64,000 nucleotides of DNA from Mortierella sp. BCC40632 (taxonomy: Eukaryota; Mortierellomycota; Mortierellomycetes; Mortierellales; Mortierellaceae). The stretch lies in the NCBI GenBank assembly GCA_011634665.1, contig WAEK01000005.1:2303001-2367000 (forward strand), in the 5' to 3' direction. The position numbers and the translations under genes are program-made. Position 1 is the first letter of the stretch. Each line of letters starts with the position of its first letter. The notes beneath the pieces are model-generated. The model did not search any database and was not told the DNA's origin. It saw nothing but the letters and a program-made list of their open reading frames with translations. Positions 23,201 through 36,349 of this stretch are shown piece after piece.

Positions 23201-25289
23201 CCAAGGCATGCGAGGTGGCGGTTGTGGCCATGGATAGCACATCAACATCAGTAACCAATGGTGGAAGTGTCCGAACGATCTACCCGTCCATGTTGAAACG
23301 GGAGCGTGCAAGTAACAAGGTTCTAATCCAGCAGCTTGAAGAGCAAGGTGAAAAGATAGCTGATCTGGAAGGAAAAATTCGACTTTTGGAGCAAGAAAGA
23401 AGCCGGCAACAGGTTTTGAGGAGTCCAGACAGGGTATCCTCACCTATTCAGCCACTTTGGCCTAATGAGCATCAGCAACTTTCGAGTCCAACAAAAATGA
23501 TGATGGAACTCAGCTCGCCTGATGACGTTTCCGGATGGATCCGGGTATCATGGCCGCTTGCAGAAAAGAAGCCTGGAAAGTACACGTGGAAGAAACAATA
23601 CGTTATCTTGCGCGATATGAAAATTTTTGCCATGGACAGGGAAGGGGATCCATTAGCTGTCCCTGGAAGCAGACTCTTGGCTGATTTACGGTAAGGGAGA
23701 TTAGGAGAGCTGAATGGAAATGGTTCATGGACGGCGAGTTTTTTTTAGAACAAAATTGTTTCTGACAATATGCACGTTTGCTCCAGGTCCGACTTTTTTT
23801 GTGTTCGTACCGTTACCCGTGCAGAACTTATCCATGCTTCTGCTAAAGAGCTCGAGTGTTTGCTCCAACTGAGGAGCTCGAATGTCGGTACCGCCTCGAC
23901 AACTTCAACATTCTCTGTAAGTACCCGGGAATTGCTTGGTAGAATACTGAAGAGAGTAGAGTCCTTTAAGATGCATGTACTGACCCTCCCTCTATCACCC
24001 TCTGACATTAGACTGCGACGACAGAGACATCTATGTCTTACCCGGGGTCACTGTCTTCACCGACGCAATCAACCTCAATGATGACCAGAAGTCGATCCGA
24101 GATTCTAGCCAGGATTGAAGCCCTAAAGACCGAGATCCAGAAAGAAGGACAGGTCAAACGAGGCGCTGAATCAATCCAAGCTGCATGGATAGGGGCTAAA
24201 GGTTCGAATGACACCTACTTGAAATCCAAGGAAAGTGTCGATGCTTGTGTCAAAAACATCAAGGAGATGGAAGCTGAAGTAGGGCGACTAAGTGTTATGC
24301 TCAACAGCTTTGAGGTAAGAGTGAATACGCTTAGGGTCTATTGTACGAAAGTAGGTGGGAGCGTTGTGAACATGCAATCAAGTTGACACATCCCCCCTCC
24401 CCCCGTTATCTCTAGACCAACACTGAACCCTCACAAGAACCTCCGTCTGCAGAACGGAACACAAAGGCCAAAGAACTAGAAAAGCTGATTACGATAGAGC
24501 GTCAGCATTTGGAAGCAGCTGAAAAGATGGCAGCACCCTTGATGAACGCTGCCAATAACCCTCTTAGACGAAATTGGAAATCAGCGGTCGAAGTCCAGAT
24601 TGAGAGCTCAAGACAAAAGTTGGCGTCCTTGATGCTTGAGCTCGAGAAACTTAATGCTGTAAGTCAATACAGGGAAATTGCTGGTCTCAATGATAGAGAA
24701 CACCAGATTTCACACTCCAACTCAACAGTCTATTTCTTATCTACTAACTATTACCTGTCTCTTGCGATGTAAAGCAGGGAGCCAAGAGTTCATGGTCACT
24801 TAATACGGCAACAAAGACTTGGACTCAACAGCGCGATATCTATGGACACAGTTTCCACCTGAAACATTACACATATCCCAAATCATGTCATCATTGTCAC
24901 GATGTTCTTTGGGGCTCGCAAAAGACCGGATACGAATGCAATGGTAGGAGCAATTGACAATAGCAGTCCCGTGGTACTCTCTGATATCGCAAACTAATTT
25001 TTTGTCTTACCAATGCCTTCTTTGGTCGACGGTAGTATGCAAGTTTGTGGCTCACAAGCAGTGCCTAGACCTTATGACGATATCATGCCAGGAGCAACAA
25101 GGGCTAAGGCACAGTATACCAATTTATCTGTTGGCGCATGACAAGCATGAGCAACGACGTTGGATCCGAACCATTGAGCTACACCGGAAGAAGGCTGAGG
25201 CTGCAGTCATGGCTGCAACAGCACTCGGCGAACATGGTCCAGACAATAGCGAGAATAATTCCCAGAACGACTCTATTTCGTTGAAATGA
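19804..25289 (+). CDS. Rho-associated kinase (ROCK)-like AGC protein kinase
   Basis: Fourteen exons (19804-20107, 20287-20378, 20613-20696, 20812-21140, 21282-21375, 21456-21656, 21795-21856, 21950-22050, 22136-23690, 23787-23916, 24012-24314, 24416-24658, 24778-24943, 25036-25289) give 1305 aa, close to animal ROCK length. Order: short N-terminal helical region; kinase at about 117-410 with TRGQYGKV loop (first Gly replaced by Thr), YAMK lysine, HRDLKPQN, ADFG and an AGC C-tail; coiled coil at about 440-880; first part of a PH domain from about 893 (VSGWIRVSW); a second helical stretch; a C1 zinc finger at about 1186-1236; and the last PH helix ([12 protein letters not shown]). A PH domain interrupted by C1 is the hallmark of ROCK, not of MRCK or citron. 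The likely role is Rho-dependent control of actomyosin, cell shape or cytokinesis. Intron 7 (21857-21949) starts with GC. A classical Rho-binding segment was not identified. Confidence 0.88.
20170..20210. repeat. GT microsatellite in kinase intron 1
   Basis: A nearly pure (GT)n run interrupted once by TA, inside the first intron of the kinase gene. It is likely to be length-polymorphic. Confidence 0.9.
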
Positions 25290-25297
25290 TATGATAG

Positions 25298-25328
<31 letters not shown>

Positions 25329-26138
25329 AAATAGATACTATCTAATCCCTACCTTTCTAACTAACCGGGTTCTGGTTGCAACCATAATGGGTGCCTGGAA
25401 TAAACAGGGCCTGATCGAGACTGGGCCATCCCCTACCCCAGGGGTGGGCAAGACCATTTGATAGTACTCGGATAACGGGGTTCTCCCTTCAGCCAGAGAC
25501 ATTATTTAGAGCGGACCATCGAATACAATACTTAGTTTGAGTTAACCGCTCCAGGGTGTGTTGTGTTGAAAGAGCGATCCAGCGAGTCGGACCACAGGGC
25601 AGACAAGACCCTCCAAAATAGGCAAGCAATTTTCAAGGGTGGGTCTGGCGAAACCGGGTGTTGAAGTCATGAAGGAGGGCCTATCTATGATACTTGAGGG
25701 GCTGTGGCGCAACGGCCACTCTCCAGAGAGCCAAAGAAGGCAGTGCGGCAGACAGACGCTTTGTCCTCCGATAAGATCGGCTATCGCGGTTTCAAACCCA
25801 AGAGAAGAGAGAGTGAGTGAGAGGGAAGGACGTTTGTTGTGGACCAGGCTGACCCTTCAGCGCCTGTTTGTGCACGGCCAAGCATGACTCTGTCTCTGTT
25901 GACTGACTCTCGACTGGTCTCGCTTCGTCCATGGTCACAATCACCTTCAGATAAAAGCCCACGCCTTCCCCGCCTTGTGTCTCTTCTTTCTTTTCTCCCC
26001 ATCAACCCCACAGCTCTCTTTCTCACACACATACTCTCCTTTCCCCTTCCCTTCCAAAAAGGACTCTTCTACCCATCAACTCGAGCATCGCTCAAATCTC
26101 TTTACAACCTTTAACTCTCTTGTCACTGTCAATCCACC
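25290..26138. other. Intergenic region
   Basis: About 850 bases: a 28-base A run just after the kinase stop (25299-25326), an unremarkable middle, and a CT-rich leader before the lactate dehydrogenase start. No gene was supported; a weak tRNA-like stretch was examined and rejected. Confidence 0.5.
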
Positions 26139-27220
26139 ATGAACACTACTGCAGCAAAGCGCGGAGGTAAGCAAATCCACGCGTAACATCATCCTCCGCC
26201 CCGTCCCTATTCAGACGCGCTCTTCTTCCCATGTCCACCTTATTCTAACTCACACTGTGTGTCTTTTCTCTCTCGCTCTCTCTCTCTCTCTCTCAACTCC
26301 CCGGATCCTTACTAGGCTCTCAGATGGCCATCATTGGCGCCGGTTCTGTCGGCTCTGCCATTGCGTTCGCCTGCTTGATGCGTTCAGTTGTCTCGGAGCT
26401 TTTGATCAACGATTACGACACCAAGACGTGTGAAGGCCAAGTTCTTGATCTCCAGGATGCAGCCTTCGTTTCGTCAACAAAGGTTCGCGTGGGAACGCCA
26501 AAGGAGTGCGGCCAAGCTGACATCATTGTCATCACCGCCGGTGCTCGTCAACGCCCTGGAGAGACGCGTGACATGCTTGTTCAAAGAAACGAGGATATTC
26601 TCACCAGCGTTCTCAATGGCCTTCAACCCATCAAACCCACTGCCATCCTTGTTCTGGTCGCCAACCCTGTCAACGTCTTGACCTGCATGGCCCAAAAGCT
26701 GTCTGGTCTGCCTCCTAGCCAAGTCCTCGGTACAGGAACCTTCCTTGACTCGATTCGTTTCCGTGTGGCGATGAAGGAACGTCTTCATGTCTCCGAGACT
26801 TCGGTACATGCTTATATTGTGGGTGACCACGGTGACAAGCAGGTAGCAGTCTGGTCCTCAGCTACGGCAGGAGGTAAACCTCTTCTCTCATTTGAGGAAC
26901 TCCAAGGCATCGACTATGAAGAGGTAGCGCACCAAGTAGCACACAAGGCCTATGGTATCATTGACTTGAAGGGTGCAACCTCGTTTGGTATTGCCGCTGT
27001 GGTTTCGGAGCTCGCCCTGTGCATTACTCTGAACAAGTTGACGGTGATGCCCTTGTCGACCTATTGCGAGCGTTTTGATGCCTGCCTGTCCTTCCCAGTT
27101 TCGCTCGGCACGAATGGCGTGGAGAGGATTGTTTACCCCGAGATGAACGAGAAAGAGATTACTCTTGTCCAGCAGAGTGCCGACACTACACGGAAGGTGT
27201 GTGCCAAGTATATGCAGTAG
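26139..27220 (+). CDS. L-lactate dehydrogenase (NAD-dependent)
   Basis: Two exons (26139-26166 and 26316-27220) give 310 aa, typical of the LDH/MDH family. Seen: the Rossmann motif GAGSVGSA, the mobile loop GARQRPGETR with Gln at the specificity position (malate dehydrogenases have Arg there) and the catalytic-loop Arg, LDSIRFR with the carboxylate-binding Arg, and the proton-relay GDHGD His. All residues needed for pyruvate/lactate interconversion are present, so lactate is favoured over malate. No targeting peptide is visible, so it is probably cytosolic. NAD-dependent LDH genes of this bacterial/animal type are known in lactate-producing Mucoromycota. The first exon is only nine codons, and its intron ends in a CT repeat. 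Confidence 0.92.
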
Positions 27221-27436
27221 AGAAGGAGGAAAGGCTTTCCCCCTACCTCTTCTTTGACTTTTGCACTACCCTTCTTTCCCCTCTCCTTCTCCAAATAACT
27301 CTTCATGGTAGCAAAAAGAAACCAAGAAATGTAATCTAATGTAGTCATAAATCAATCGCACATGAAAACCATTTTGTTCTCTCTCTTTCTCTCGCTTTGT
27401 ATTCTCTACTTTGATGGTGAGTAGCCTGTAGTATTT

Positions 27437-29819
27437 TTAGACGGCTGTTGATGATCCAGTTGCGGGACCAGAGGTCCCCTGAGATGTCTTGAAAGAAATG
27501 ATATTGTTTTCTAACGTGATAATGTCGTCCTCTCCAATCTAGAAAAAAAAAAAAAAAAAAAAAAAAAAAACAAGTTTGAGATGAAGTCAGAGCCCATGCA
27601 ACAAGTGTGTTATGTGTGGGGACAGTTGGACAAAAGAATGGACACAAAGAAAACATTTTTGAGGTTTCAATTGGGATCTTAGGTGACTTCTTTCCCTTTC
27701 CCTTACCTTGCGATAACCAACTGTCTCTGCGCCTACGTAATGTTTTGCAATCTCTGGATGCACAATATCTGCAAACTCTCGTACAGTGGTTCCAGGCCAG
27801 AGAAGGACACAATCCTGGAATACTCCTTTTCCTTTGGCATTGCCGAACGTTGTCAAGCTCTTGACTGGGTATGAGGGTACAAGACCGAGGACTTCAACGA
27901 CTTTTAGAATGACGTCCTGAACACCTGTGGACCCGTATCGGTAAAGAACTAGGTCCTGCACTTTCTCGATTCGGCTAGAATGAGAGTAGCAAGTTTTTGG
28001 AAAGGAGAGGTAGTGACGGATAACAGTCAGACTTCTCTCTCGCACACACACTGGGTAGAGTTGCCATGGAATTATTACTGCTTCCGGTACCCATGGATAT
28101 ACGTTACTTTTTGATCTTTTCATCCAGGGGCTTCAGATCAGAGTCAGGCTAAAGTTTGTGATCAAAGGTGAGAATATTCGCTGGTTCAATGACTTGATCT
28201 CCTTTCATCTAACCAAAGCAAAGAGAAAAAAAACTTTGGGGATCACACAATAAGAAACCAGAAGGGGATGACATACCAAATCCTCATATGTCTCGACAAC
28301 ATCGGTGCCTTCATCGTATCGAATAAACTTTTGCTTGTGCAGCTTTTTCAAAAAAGTCTCGGCAAGGGCGCTTGAGAGCACTACATTGCTCTAGAATGGA
28401 CATGATCATTCCTTTCTCAGTGAGATGGTAGAAAAAAACAAACACCAGCATTTTTTTTTTGGGGGGGGACGATACTCAAAGGGATCGAGAATATTTGTTA
28501 CCTGACCGTATTTGCGCATAATCTTCGATATATTTTTGTCCGAGTCGGGCAAATCAACCTTGTTAAGAGCCTAGAATGATGATGTGGCGAAGATCCAAAC
28601 GTATATAGTTATGAGAGATCCTAGTTAGTTTCCAATGATGCTGCGAAGATAATGCATCAAGTTGTGAGCGACAATGGGATCGTTCGACTCACGATAATAG
28701 TCGGGAATCTTTCATCCAGGAAGGCATCGACGACGGCCTTGATAGTGGACTTATCCCAGGTGTCTAAGGGCTCCTTGATCCCACTCCTGTCGAGACTCTT
28801 TTGAACGAGAACAAGCGTAGCACCGTATCCAGAGAATTGGCTGTGGAGCGTTTCGGAGGTTGCCGCCTCTAATACCAAGGTCGGATTAAGATAGGGCATT
28901 TCCACTTGAGTTTGATAAAAAAAAAAAAAAAAAAGCTTTTTCCAAAGCACAAAATACACAATGGCCAAACTAGATCTGGTTATTTTCTTACTGATTGCCA
29001 AGTGTCGCCTCACAATCTGTGGCCACTTCTTGAATAAGTTTCCAAAAATCCAGGAATGAATCTCCCCCCGAAGCCACTCGATGTCACCAATAGGATCATA
29101 ACCAATGGTCTCTTTACCGCTGGCATCCGTGGTTCCACTGACATCGACGACATGAATCAAAGCATTGGCATGTCTTAAGTCATCCAGAAATTGATTTCCA
29201 AGGCCCTGTCCTTCTGAAGCTCCGGGGACGAGTCCTGCAACATCCATGATCTGGATCGGAACAAATCTCTTGCCATCAACACACCTTCCTATGAGAGGAA
29301 GGAAACAAAAGCATGGTGGGTAGATTTTGGTGTTGTCGAATTAGCCACCGAGACGAATGACACTCCATAACCAAAGCAGAGTAATGTGATTTCCTCTGAG
29401 GATTAACATCTACCATATCGTGGAGAACACTGCTCAGATTTATTGAAGCGCTTGCAAGGACACTGGACTGGGAAATATGCTAGATGAACATGAAAAGAAA
29501 GAGGATCGAAGAAAGTGATACGAAAGTTTCTTTGTTAGAAAGAGCGGTTCCAAGTAGGGAGACAGTGGTTGTAAAATCGAAAACGTACTAATTCCGTAGT
29601 TGGGCCTGATAGTCGTGAAAGGGTAGTTGCCGACTTTGGCCGTTGCATCAGTAACTAGGATATCAGAAGGAGGGATCAGTGGAATGGAAGAGTCAGTACA
29701 TGAGTAAAAGACATGGAAGACGGACAGAGTAACTAACTAAGTATCAGCTAACCTGCATTCAGAAAAGAAGATTTCCCGGCAGAGGGCTTGCCGACGCATG
29801 CAATGACAATGTCCTTCAT
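27437..29819 (-). CDS. Obg/YchF-family GTPase, Ygr210c-like
   Basis: Ten exons on the minus strand (29819-29753, 29654-29589, 29479-29414, 29288-28992, 28868-28693, 28570-28502, 28390-28277, 28148-28108, 27974-27707, 27538-27437) give 421 aa, near the yeast Ygr210c length. Motifs: P-loop GKPSAGKSS, the NYPFTTI G2 segment, the Cys-containing insert CPCKRF that marks this subfamily, DVAGLVPGAS (G3), HVVDVSGTTDA, NKVD (G4), and a C-terminal TGS-like region with LVLYRYGSTGVQDV and the FQDCVLL...TTVREFA pattern. These proteins are archaeal-type relatives of OLA1/YchF and are thought to bind ribosomes, but the cellular role of Ygr210c is poorly known. The exon 5 start was set at 28868 because it restores the family spacing; the exon 7-8 junction might hide a 15-base microexon. 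Confidence 0.88.
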
Positions 29820-29999
29820 GATTTACGTTTCTTGTAGTGAGAAAACCTAAGAAGACAGCCTTCTTCCTCCCAAAGGTCCATTTGATCCGGCCCAACTTTA
29901 AACAGCGGGCTCGTTAAGGGTCGCATACTTTTTTTTCTCCTCTCTCTTTAAATAAGGACCTTCGCGTCGTAGGTTCGCCTATCCACCGTAGTAGGCACC
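29820..29999. promoter_or_regulatory. Compact bidirectional promoter
   Basis: Only 180 bases separate the start codons of the Ygr210c-like GTPase (-) and the TFIIIC subunit (+). A T-rich tract lies at 29930-29945 and a sequence resembling TTTAAATAA near 29947-29955. Both genes serve RNA or translation, so co-regulation is plausible but not shown. Confidence 0.55.
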
Positions 30000-32900
30000 A
30001 TGGATAATCTTGTGTTGCACGTCCTACATGAGGTGGCGCTTGATGGAGGATCAGGTAGGTCCCATGATCGAGCCACCATGGGATTGCGATGGCTCCTCAT
30101 CCAAAAAAGACATTCAAAAGAATGGAGAGCTTATTCTGTTTGAATGATAGGATGCAGCTGGGTGAGATTCTGGTACCTTGTAGACGAGTTTCTTCACCGC
30201 GAGAACTCTTCGGAATCCGCCACGACTACGGCCAAGGGTACGATACCGCCAACGGACGACAAGTTCCGCCAGTTCTTTTGGAGTAACATCATTCATGAGG
30301 AAGGATTCCTTTTCTATGCTTCACAGCAACCCGAGTCGAGCGCGACGACCAAAGTCGGCGATGTGGTATGTAAAAAAAAAAAAAAAAAAAAAAATTCGTT
30401 CATGTTCATGCGCAGGTGTACAGACCCATTCAACTGACCACGTTACTCCCACTCCTCTTCCTCAACCCACCCATACTCAATAGACACGGGCTTCCTCAGT
30501 GCCGATGGATTCGTTGAAACCTCTGGAAGGGACGAATCTTGGATACAAAAACGTTTTACTGAACTATCAAAAGTCGATCCGGATCGCCACTTGTGTTGAA
30601 AGGCATCAGCTTGCATTGCTTGGAACAGCTGGAACACCTGGACGACTCACGCCTCAGGCGTTTCTTATTCTCCAGTCCATCACGGCGTTCCGTGAGTTTG
30701 GCGTTACGCAAGCACAGCTAGCAAAGGAGCATCAGATCGATCCAAGGAGCATGTTTCATTTCCTCAAGGTTCTCATTGCCTTGAATCTGATTGTCAAGAT
30801 CCCAGTCACGACAGACGGCCAATACACACTTCTATGTCTTCACAAAAACTTTGCACAAAAGAACCCTGGCTATCGGGCCATGACCTCGGACGATGTCTTC
30901 TCGAGTGCAGCACGGCCCTTAGTATCAGGTGATGGAGGCAGGAGATTTGAGGGTCTTCTTCGGTCGGATGCCAAAAAAGTCAGCTACTACAGTGGTCTGA
31001 TCAAACAAAAGCTGACAGATATTTTGGGCCGCTCCAAGACAAAGGTCATGACAGTCGAGGATCTTCATAAGGCACTGGTAATGGATCATCCGATATATAC
31101 TCATGCCTCTTTCTGGTTTTGTCCCCGGCTTTCACTTTTCTGAAGGAAATATCACTCAGAGACTCATTTCGTTTTGTTCTCTCATGAATAGGATCTGACT
31201 GATATGAACACTGTTCAAAATCGGTGGTTCAACAGACAAATCGAGCTTTTGTGCAAGCTCAAATATATCAAACGAGTCCATGTCGCTGGTTTACACAGAT
31301 GCATCCAGCTCGTCAGACCCTTTGGTGGAAATTTACAGTCTGATGGTGAGTTTATTCATGAGTTGGCTTAAGCTACACCAAAGTACATGCTAGAATAGCA
31401 AGAGACTGGTTACCGTGCCTTGACGCTAAATCATTTTCGATCTGTGCTTGTTATCCGGGATCTTAGATCAGGAGAAGGAACAACTCAATCTCAAGGCGAT
31501 GATGGTTGACGATACGAACCAGAGTGGCATTTACATCGATTCGTCTATTGAGCACCATGTCTATAAGCTTATTCTAGAAGCTGAAGACCAAGGAACTATT
31601 GCAAAGGTTCGTTTGATTTTTTATTATGGGGAATACGCGAGCTGTTTGACCTAGCATTAACTTTGGGAGCTAACTCTCTAAAATTTTGACTTGATAGGAA
31701 ATTCGAAAGTCTATGAACCAGCTGAACTTGAGGCTTTTGGCTCGAATCTTAGACACTCTTTGCAAACCCTCTAGTAATTCTTCCGCCGAGCCGCTTGTAA
31801 AGAGAGTGGTCGAGTTTGTTGGAAGGGAGCGCCGATACCGATATTTTTCACAAAGTGGCTACAAGGCTAGTGTTGACGAAGACAACAGGAGCTATCTCGA
31901 AAAGGCGAAACGATCTGCAACAGGAGCAGGAACATCGTCACCAAAGGGAGTCGCCCCGTCGCCATCTGCTACCACCGCAAATTCTAGGACAGCACCAGAA
32001 TCTCCATCTGAAAGTGAACAGCAGGCTGGATCTAGAGCGGCTGATGCTTCATCAGAACCTAGTCAGAGCAAGTCTCGTGCCAATAGCCGTGCAGACAAAC
32101 TATCACCACTATCACCAACTACAGCGAGTCCAGTCTCACAGGATAGCACACCTCCAACAACTGCGAACAATGCCACTAATGAGAGTAGCGTGGACTCTGT
32201 TTTACCAACTCCAACGTTGCCAGACTCGATTGCACCTGCCGCTCCTGAGCGGTTCATTTCTATGGCTCTATTGAAACGGAGAAAAATCCTGCTCTCGCTA
32301 CTGGAGCGACACCGGGTTGTCGAGTACCAATCCTCCTTGGTGGCAGAGTACCAGAAGGAAAAGACAAGACTTTTTCCTGATGAGGAAGAGACCAGCGTGA
32401 TCGATCGGAGAACACTCTATCGCACAGTGGGAATTTTGGAAGAAGAAGGTCTCTGCAAGATCTTTAAGGTTCAAAACCTAGCGACGGCTGGCGGAGGCAC
32501 TACCACAAAACAGTTTTGTCTACATCCCTCTCTGGAGCCAGACTCTGATCTTGTCAAGACATTTGTGCGAGAATCGACCAATCGTCAGGTCTTGTTTGGA
32601 CAGTTGACTGCCAAACCGATGAGGAAGTTAGAGGAAGTTGATATTGAGGTGGAAAGTCTGGATGAACTTCAGAAACGACTCGGAGGAGCCATGGAAAAGG
32701 CCATCTCGATTCCCTTCACGGATGTTGGAGCTATCAAAAAGATCCGACCTAGAGAGGATGGCAGAGCCACGAGCAACCATCGTGGAGGCACCGATTTCGA
32801 AGGCATGCAGTATGCAATTCAATATGGCTGGTTCAAGGCAAAGATGATGAGGGCACTTGTCTTTCACCGCTATATTTTGGACAAGTTGAGTCAGAAAGAT

Positions 32901-35900
32901 GGCATGATTTATTGTCGTCTGGATCGTTCGCGAGCGTTTTCGACGGCACCTCTGTTTGAGGTACTGCCACTAAGAGTGTATTTGATTGTAGTTGGCATTA
33001 TCCAAGAACCGACAGCAGAGATGCACACCTACCTGGATGCCAACAAGAACTCCAACATCCCCTTGAACCAACTTCCAGATTGTTTGTCTTGTCTCTCTAT
33101 ACCAACCCCATACTTTCGGAAACGACTTCGGGAAGTTTTAGAGATTCTGGACGCCCTTGGTTTGGTGACACCCCTTGAAGAGAGCTCCGAAAAAACATTG
33201 GACCCAACCAGATCACGGAATCTCGAGCATGCTACCAATCACCTTGTGTTGCATACGCACTACGAGATTCTAGTCAATGTGAGAGCACCACTTGATCCAC
33301 ACTCGTCAAACAAGGTAGACGGCAACCTCGCTGACCGTAAGGAGTACATGCTCCTCTCTCCTCGGGAATGCAAAGACTTTTGGGTAGACCTTCAAACCAG
33401 TGCCTCGTCTATGAAAGCAATAGAGCCCACTGGTTCCTTAAAGTCGTCTAAGACATGGAGCGATATTCGTCGGAACTTCTTGTTGAACCTCTGCAATCGT
33501 CGTATCTGGATGGATCCCGTTCGGATTACTGAGGAGCAAAGATCGAAGCTTATGGCGCACACGGACAGGAAACGATTTTTTGTTCCTGTTGCGGACGAAT
33601 GGACTATCGCGTCCATTGCGGAGGAGACAGGTCTGGATAAGGAACATGTCGTTCGATTTTACAGAGCTCTGCTTCATAACTGGAACTCGACAGCTACCAC
33701 AACCACAGACTCGCCTTCAAAGACCACTCGGTTAAGTCAAGTCAAAAAGTCTCGCCAAACTCTTGGAAATCGTCGCGGGCCTAAGCAACCTTTGGACCCA
33801 CAACCAACGGCAACACCCTCTGTCGCAGGGTCATCTACTCAAGAAGAAGATGTGGCATTGGACCTGCCAAAAAAACTATACCCTGACTCGAATGAGCTGA
33901 ACACAGCGGAAAATGTCAAACGAGGAGGAAAGTACGCAACTAGCTCAGCCAAGAGAAAGCGAGCCAAACGAGTCCCTTGGAGCGAAGAGGAGGATGAGAC
34001 GTTGTTATTGACGACAGCGATTGTCCGCTATATTTCTGAGACGTTTAATGTCCGGTTCAGTTGGATGGCAGTAGCCCGGAGCTTTAACGGGATGCGTAAC
34101 CCAGAGATTTGTCGTCATCGATCGGACAAGCTATTGAGAGAATCGACCTTTACCAAGAAACTGGAGAGCTATCGAGTTCAATTCAGTTATGCGTATGGCG
34201 AAGTTGCTCAGAAGATCAAAATTGACACCAATCTGATTAACTTTGACCCCTCACCGATCGTGAAATTTTTCCAGCCAAGAGTGAACATGCCCACGTAAGT
34301 TTTTTTTTTTTTTTTTTTTTTTTTTGATGGACTATATGAGGGTTTGGTTTATCGTACTCATCTTTACCATATACAATGGACAATGAATAGTGATACGATG
34401 GTGCAATCGGTGCCTCTTCCTCTAAACCCCTTGGATGTATCTCGCCTCTACATTGTCCGTCACGAGGACCCACTTTCAACATTATATGTAGAGGAAAGGC
34501 TCAATCCAGATATGTCGCTTCCACGCCGGATCGCAATCCTGAACCAGCGCCCGCCTACACTTCGAGCCGTTAACAACCTGGAGCTGGATTATTCACCAGA
34601 AGATCTTGATCAGCCAATTTCGAGAGAGCCACTCCACCCTGAAGGCGAAGCATCTCAACAACAGTTGATCACCATTCGCCGTGAGTCTTTAGCACAAGAA
34701 CATCTTATTCTTTCTATTATCAAGGCAGTATACAACACTCCCCATCACAAACGAACTCGGGATGTCGCAGGTGCTCTACTACACACATTCAACCACGGTA
34801 CTGTACATGAAACATGTCGCCTTGCCAAGGAGTGGAAACTCCTTGTGGCGATCAAGAGCGCGTCTTATAGGATACCTGGCCAAAAGGTGGCCCGATCCGA
34901 GCGATTTTCAGGACTAATGATTGGAGCCTTCCCAAGAATGCTCTCGTTGGCGGCCTCGGATGTGGATCATGAGAATATAGCTCAAATTGAGAGGGTTTTC
35001 CATTCTGTGGCGAGTCCTGCCGAGATGGTAGTACTTTTGACTGATGTCGCAATGGATCGAGTCAAGCTTCGGATTGTGGCGCCTTCGAATATGCCAGTGC
35101 TGGAGGAGAAAGTGGAAGAAGAGCATGGACCGAGAGAGCTTCTTCGGTCGGATGTGTTGATGTTGAGAGTTCAACCTTCTCAATTGACCGAGTCGCCGCG
35201 CAGGCTGTCTACCGAGACTACATTGAAGCGATCGCGTCCAACTGAAGACCAGCCGTCAGCTGTACTGAAGACAACGACTACAACAACGACAACAAATGAG
35301 AAGCGTCTCAAGGACAAAGCGTCCGATGAAACAGCGGTACAATGGGATTCATGGAAGGATGTTCAAACCCATACCAAGCAATTGCTTGAGCAGTATCTGT
35401 TGACTGTACCGAGTGAGGAGCGCCGATTGCTTTTCCGGATGATTTATTCAATCGTAGCCGAAGCTGCTGCAGATGGCATCCTGTTGCCTGATCTGAAGGT
35501 AAATAGAATATGTTGTATGTGTACTTTATTGATGTTGCTAATTTACAATATAATTAATGTTTATGTTTAACTATGTTATAGAGTGCTCTGACTCCTTCTG
35601 TGAGTGGACTGTCAGACCAAGTAATCATGGACTGTATTCACACTCTAACGCAGCAGTCGCCACCAGTGCTTATGAAGGTCGGAATGGCTCACCCTCGCTA
35701 TGTTGCCTTTGGATGGCATGAGCGGTGGTCTGTCAACTATCGCGAGGTTCTCGAAAAGGTTGCCAGGATAGAAAGTCCATCGATAGCTACAGCCAAGACG
35801 ATCACTACAGGAGCTAAAGGGACTGGAACAGGATTACGGCCAGCAGATTGGATCACGCCACGGATGTGGAGGACAGTGGAAGGGGAGATGGACAAAGTGA

Positions 35901-36349
35901 CGTTTGAAAAGAGTTTGCATGCGATATTGACGCATATTGCTGAAAAGCCTGGAATCTCAAAGGTAATATTTTATTTTTTGTTAGTTTTTGACTCTGAGGT
36001 TGGAGAGGAATGTTTACTAGATTGACTGATGACACTTTTTTTTTTTTTTTTTGTCGTGTGCTTCTCATTGTTTTTGAAATGATAGGGCTCACTGCAACGG
36101 CAATTCCACAAGGTGCTTCTTCCGGTTGAGATGGATGATTTATTGGAAGAGCTCGAGTCTCGGAAGGCGGTATATTTCGAGTATGGAGTCCAATCGAGGC
36201 CGGCCTCCTTGTTTTCGAAGCGAGGAGTGTTCAAGAGTTGTGGGAAGGAGACGATTCATGAGCGAAAGGTGACGAATATTTTTCCGATGGGATCATATTA
36301 TTCGCATTTAGATATGGGATTGGTGATACCCAAGAGTCCATCCGTGTAG
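30000..36349 (+). CDS. TFIIIC largest subunit (tau138 / GTF3C1-like)
   Basis: Nine exons (30000-30054, 30151-30365, 30484-31077, 31192-31345, 31467-31606, 31698-34294, 34391-35498, 35582-35962, 36086-36349) give 1835 aa. The N terminus (MDNLVLHVLHEVALDGG..GCSWVRFW) and the winged-helix block around residues 95-200 match the B-block-binding subunit of TFIIIC. A second winged helix follows a Ser/Thr/Pro/Ala-rich linker near residue 570, and a Myb/SANT-like segment (VPWSEEEDETLL) lies near residue 1145. TFIIIC binds the internal A and B boxes of tRNA genes and recruits TFIIIB for RNA polymerase III. The gene starts back to back with the GTPase. A T run sits just after the donor at 34295. Identification rests on domain order and N-terminal similarity. 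Confidence 0.88.

Noticed and set aside
25698..25805. tRNA-like stretch with an A-box-like TGGCGCAACGG and a B-box-like GGTTTCAAACC
   Set aside because: The T-stem and acceptor stem do not pair, the B box deviates from consensus and no anticodon arm forms.
27541..27570. Poly-A tracts (also at 25299-25326 and others) as signs of processed gene copies
   Set aside because: They lie in introns or 3' flanks next to intron-containing genes with no duplicated gene nearby; homopolymers are simply common in this genome.
28149..28276. 15-base microexon in the Ygr210c-like gene
   Set aside because: A possible in-phase ATG...CAA segment has an acceptor but only a weak donor; skipping it gives the simpler family-like junction.
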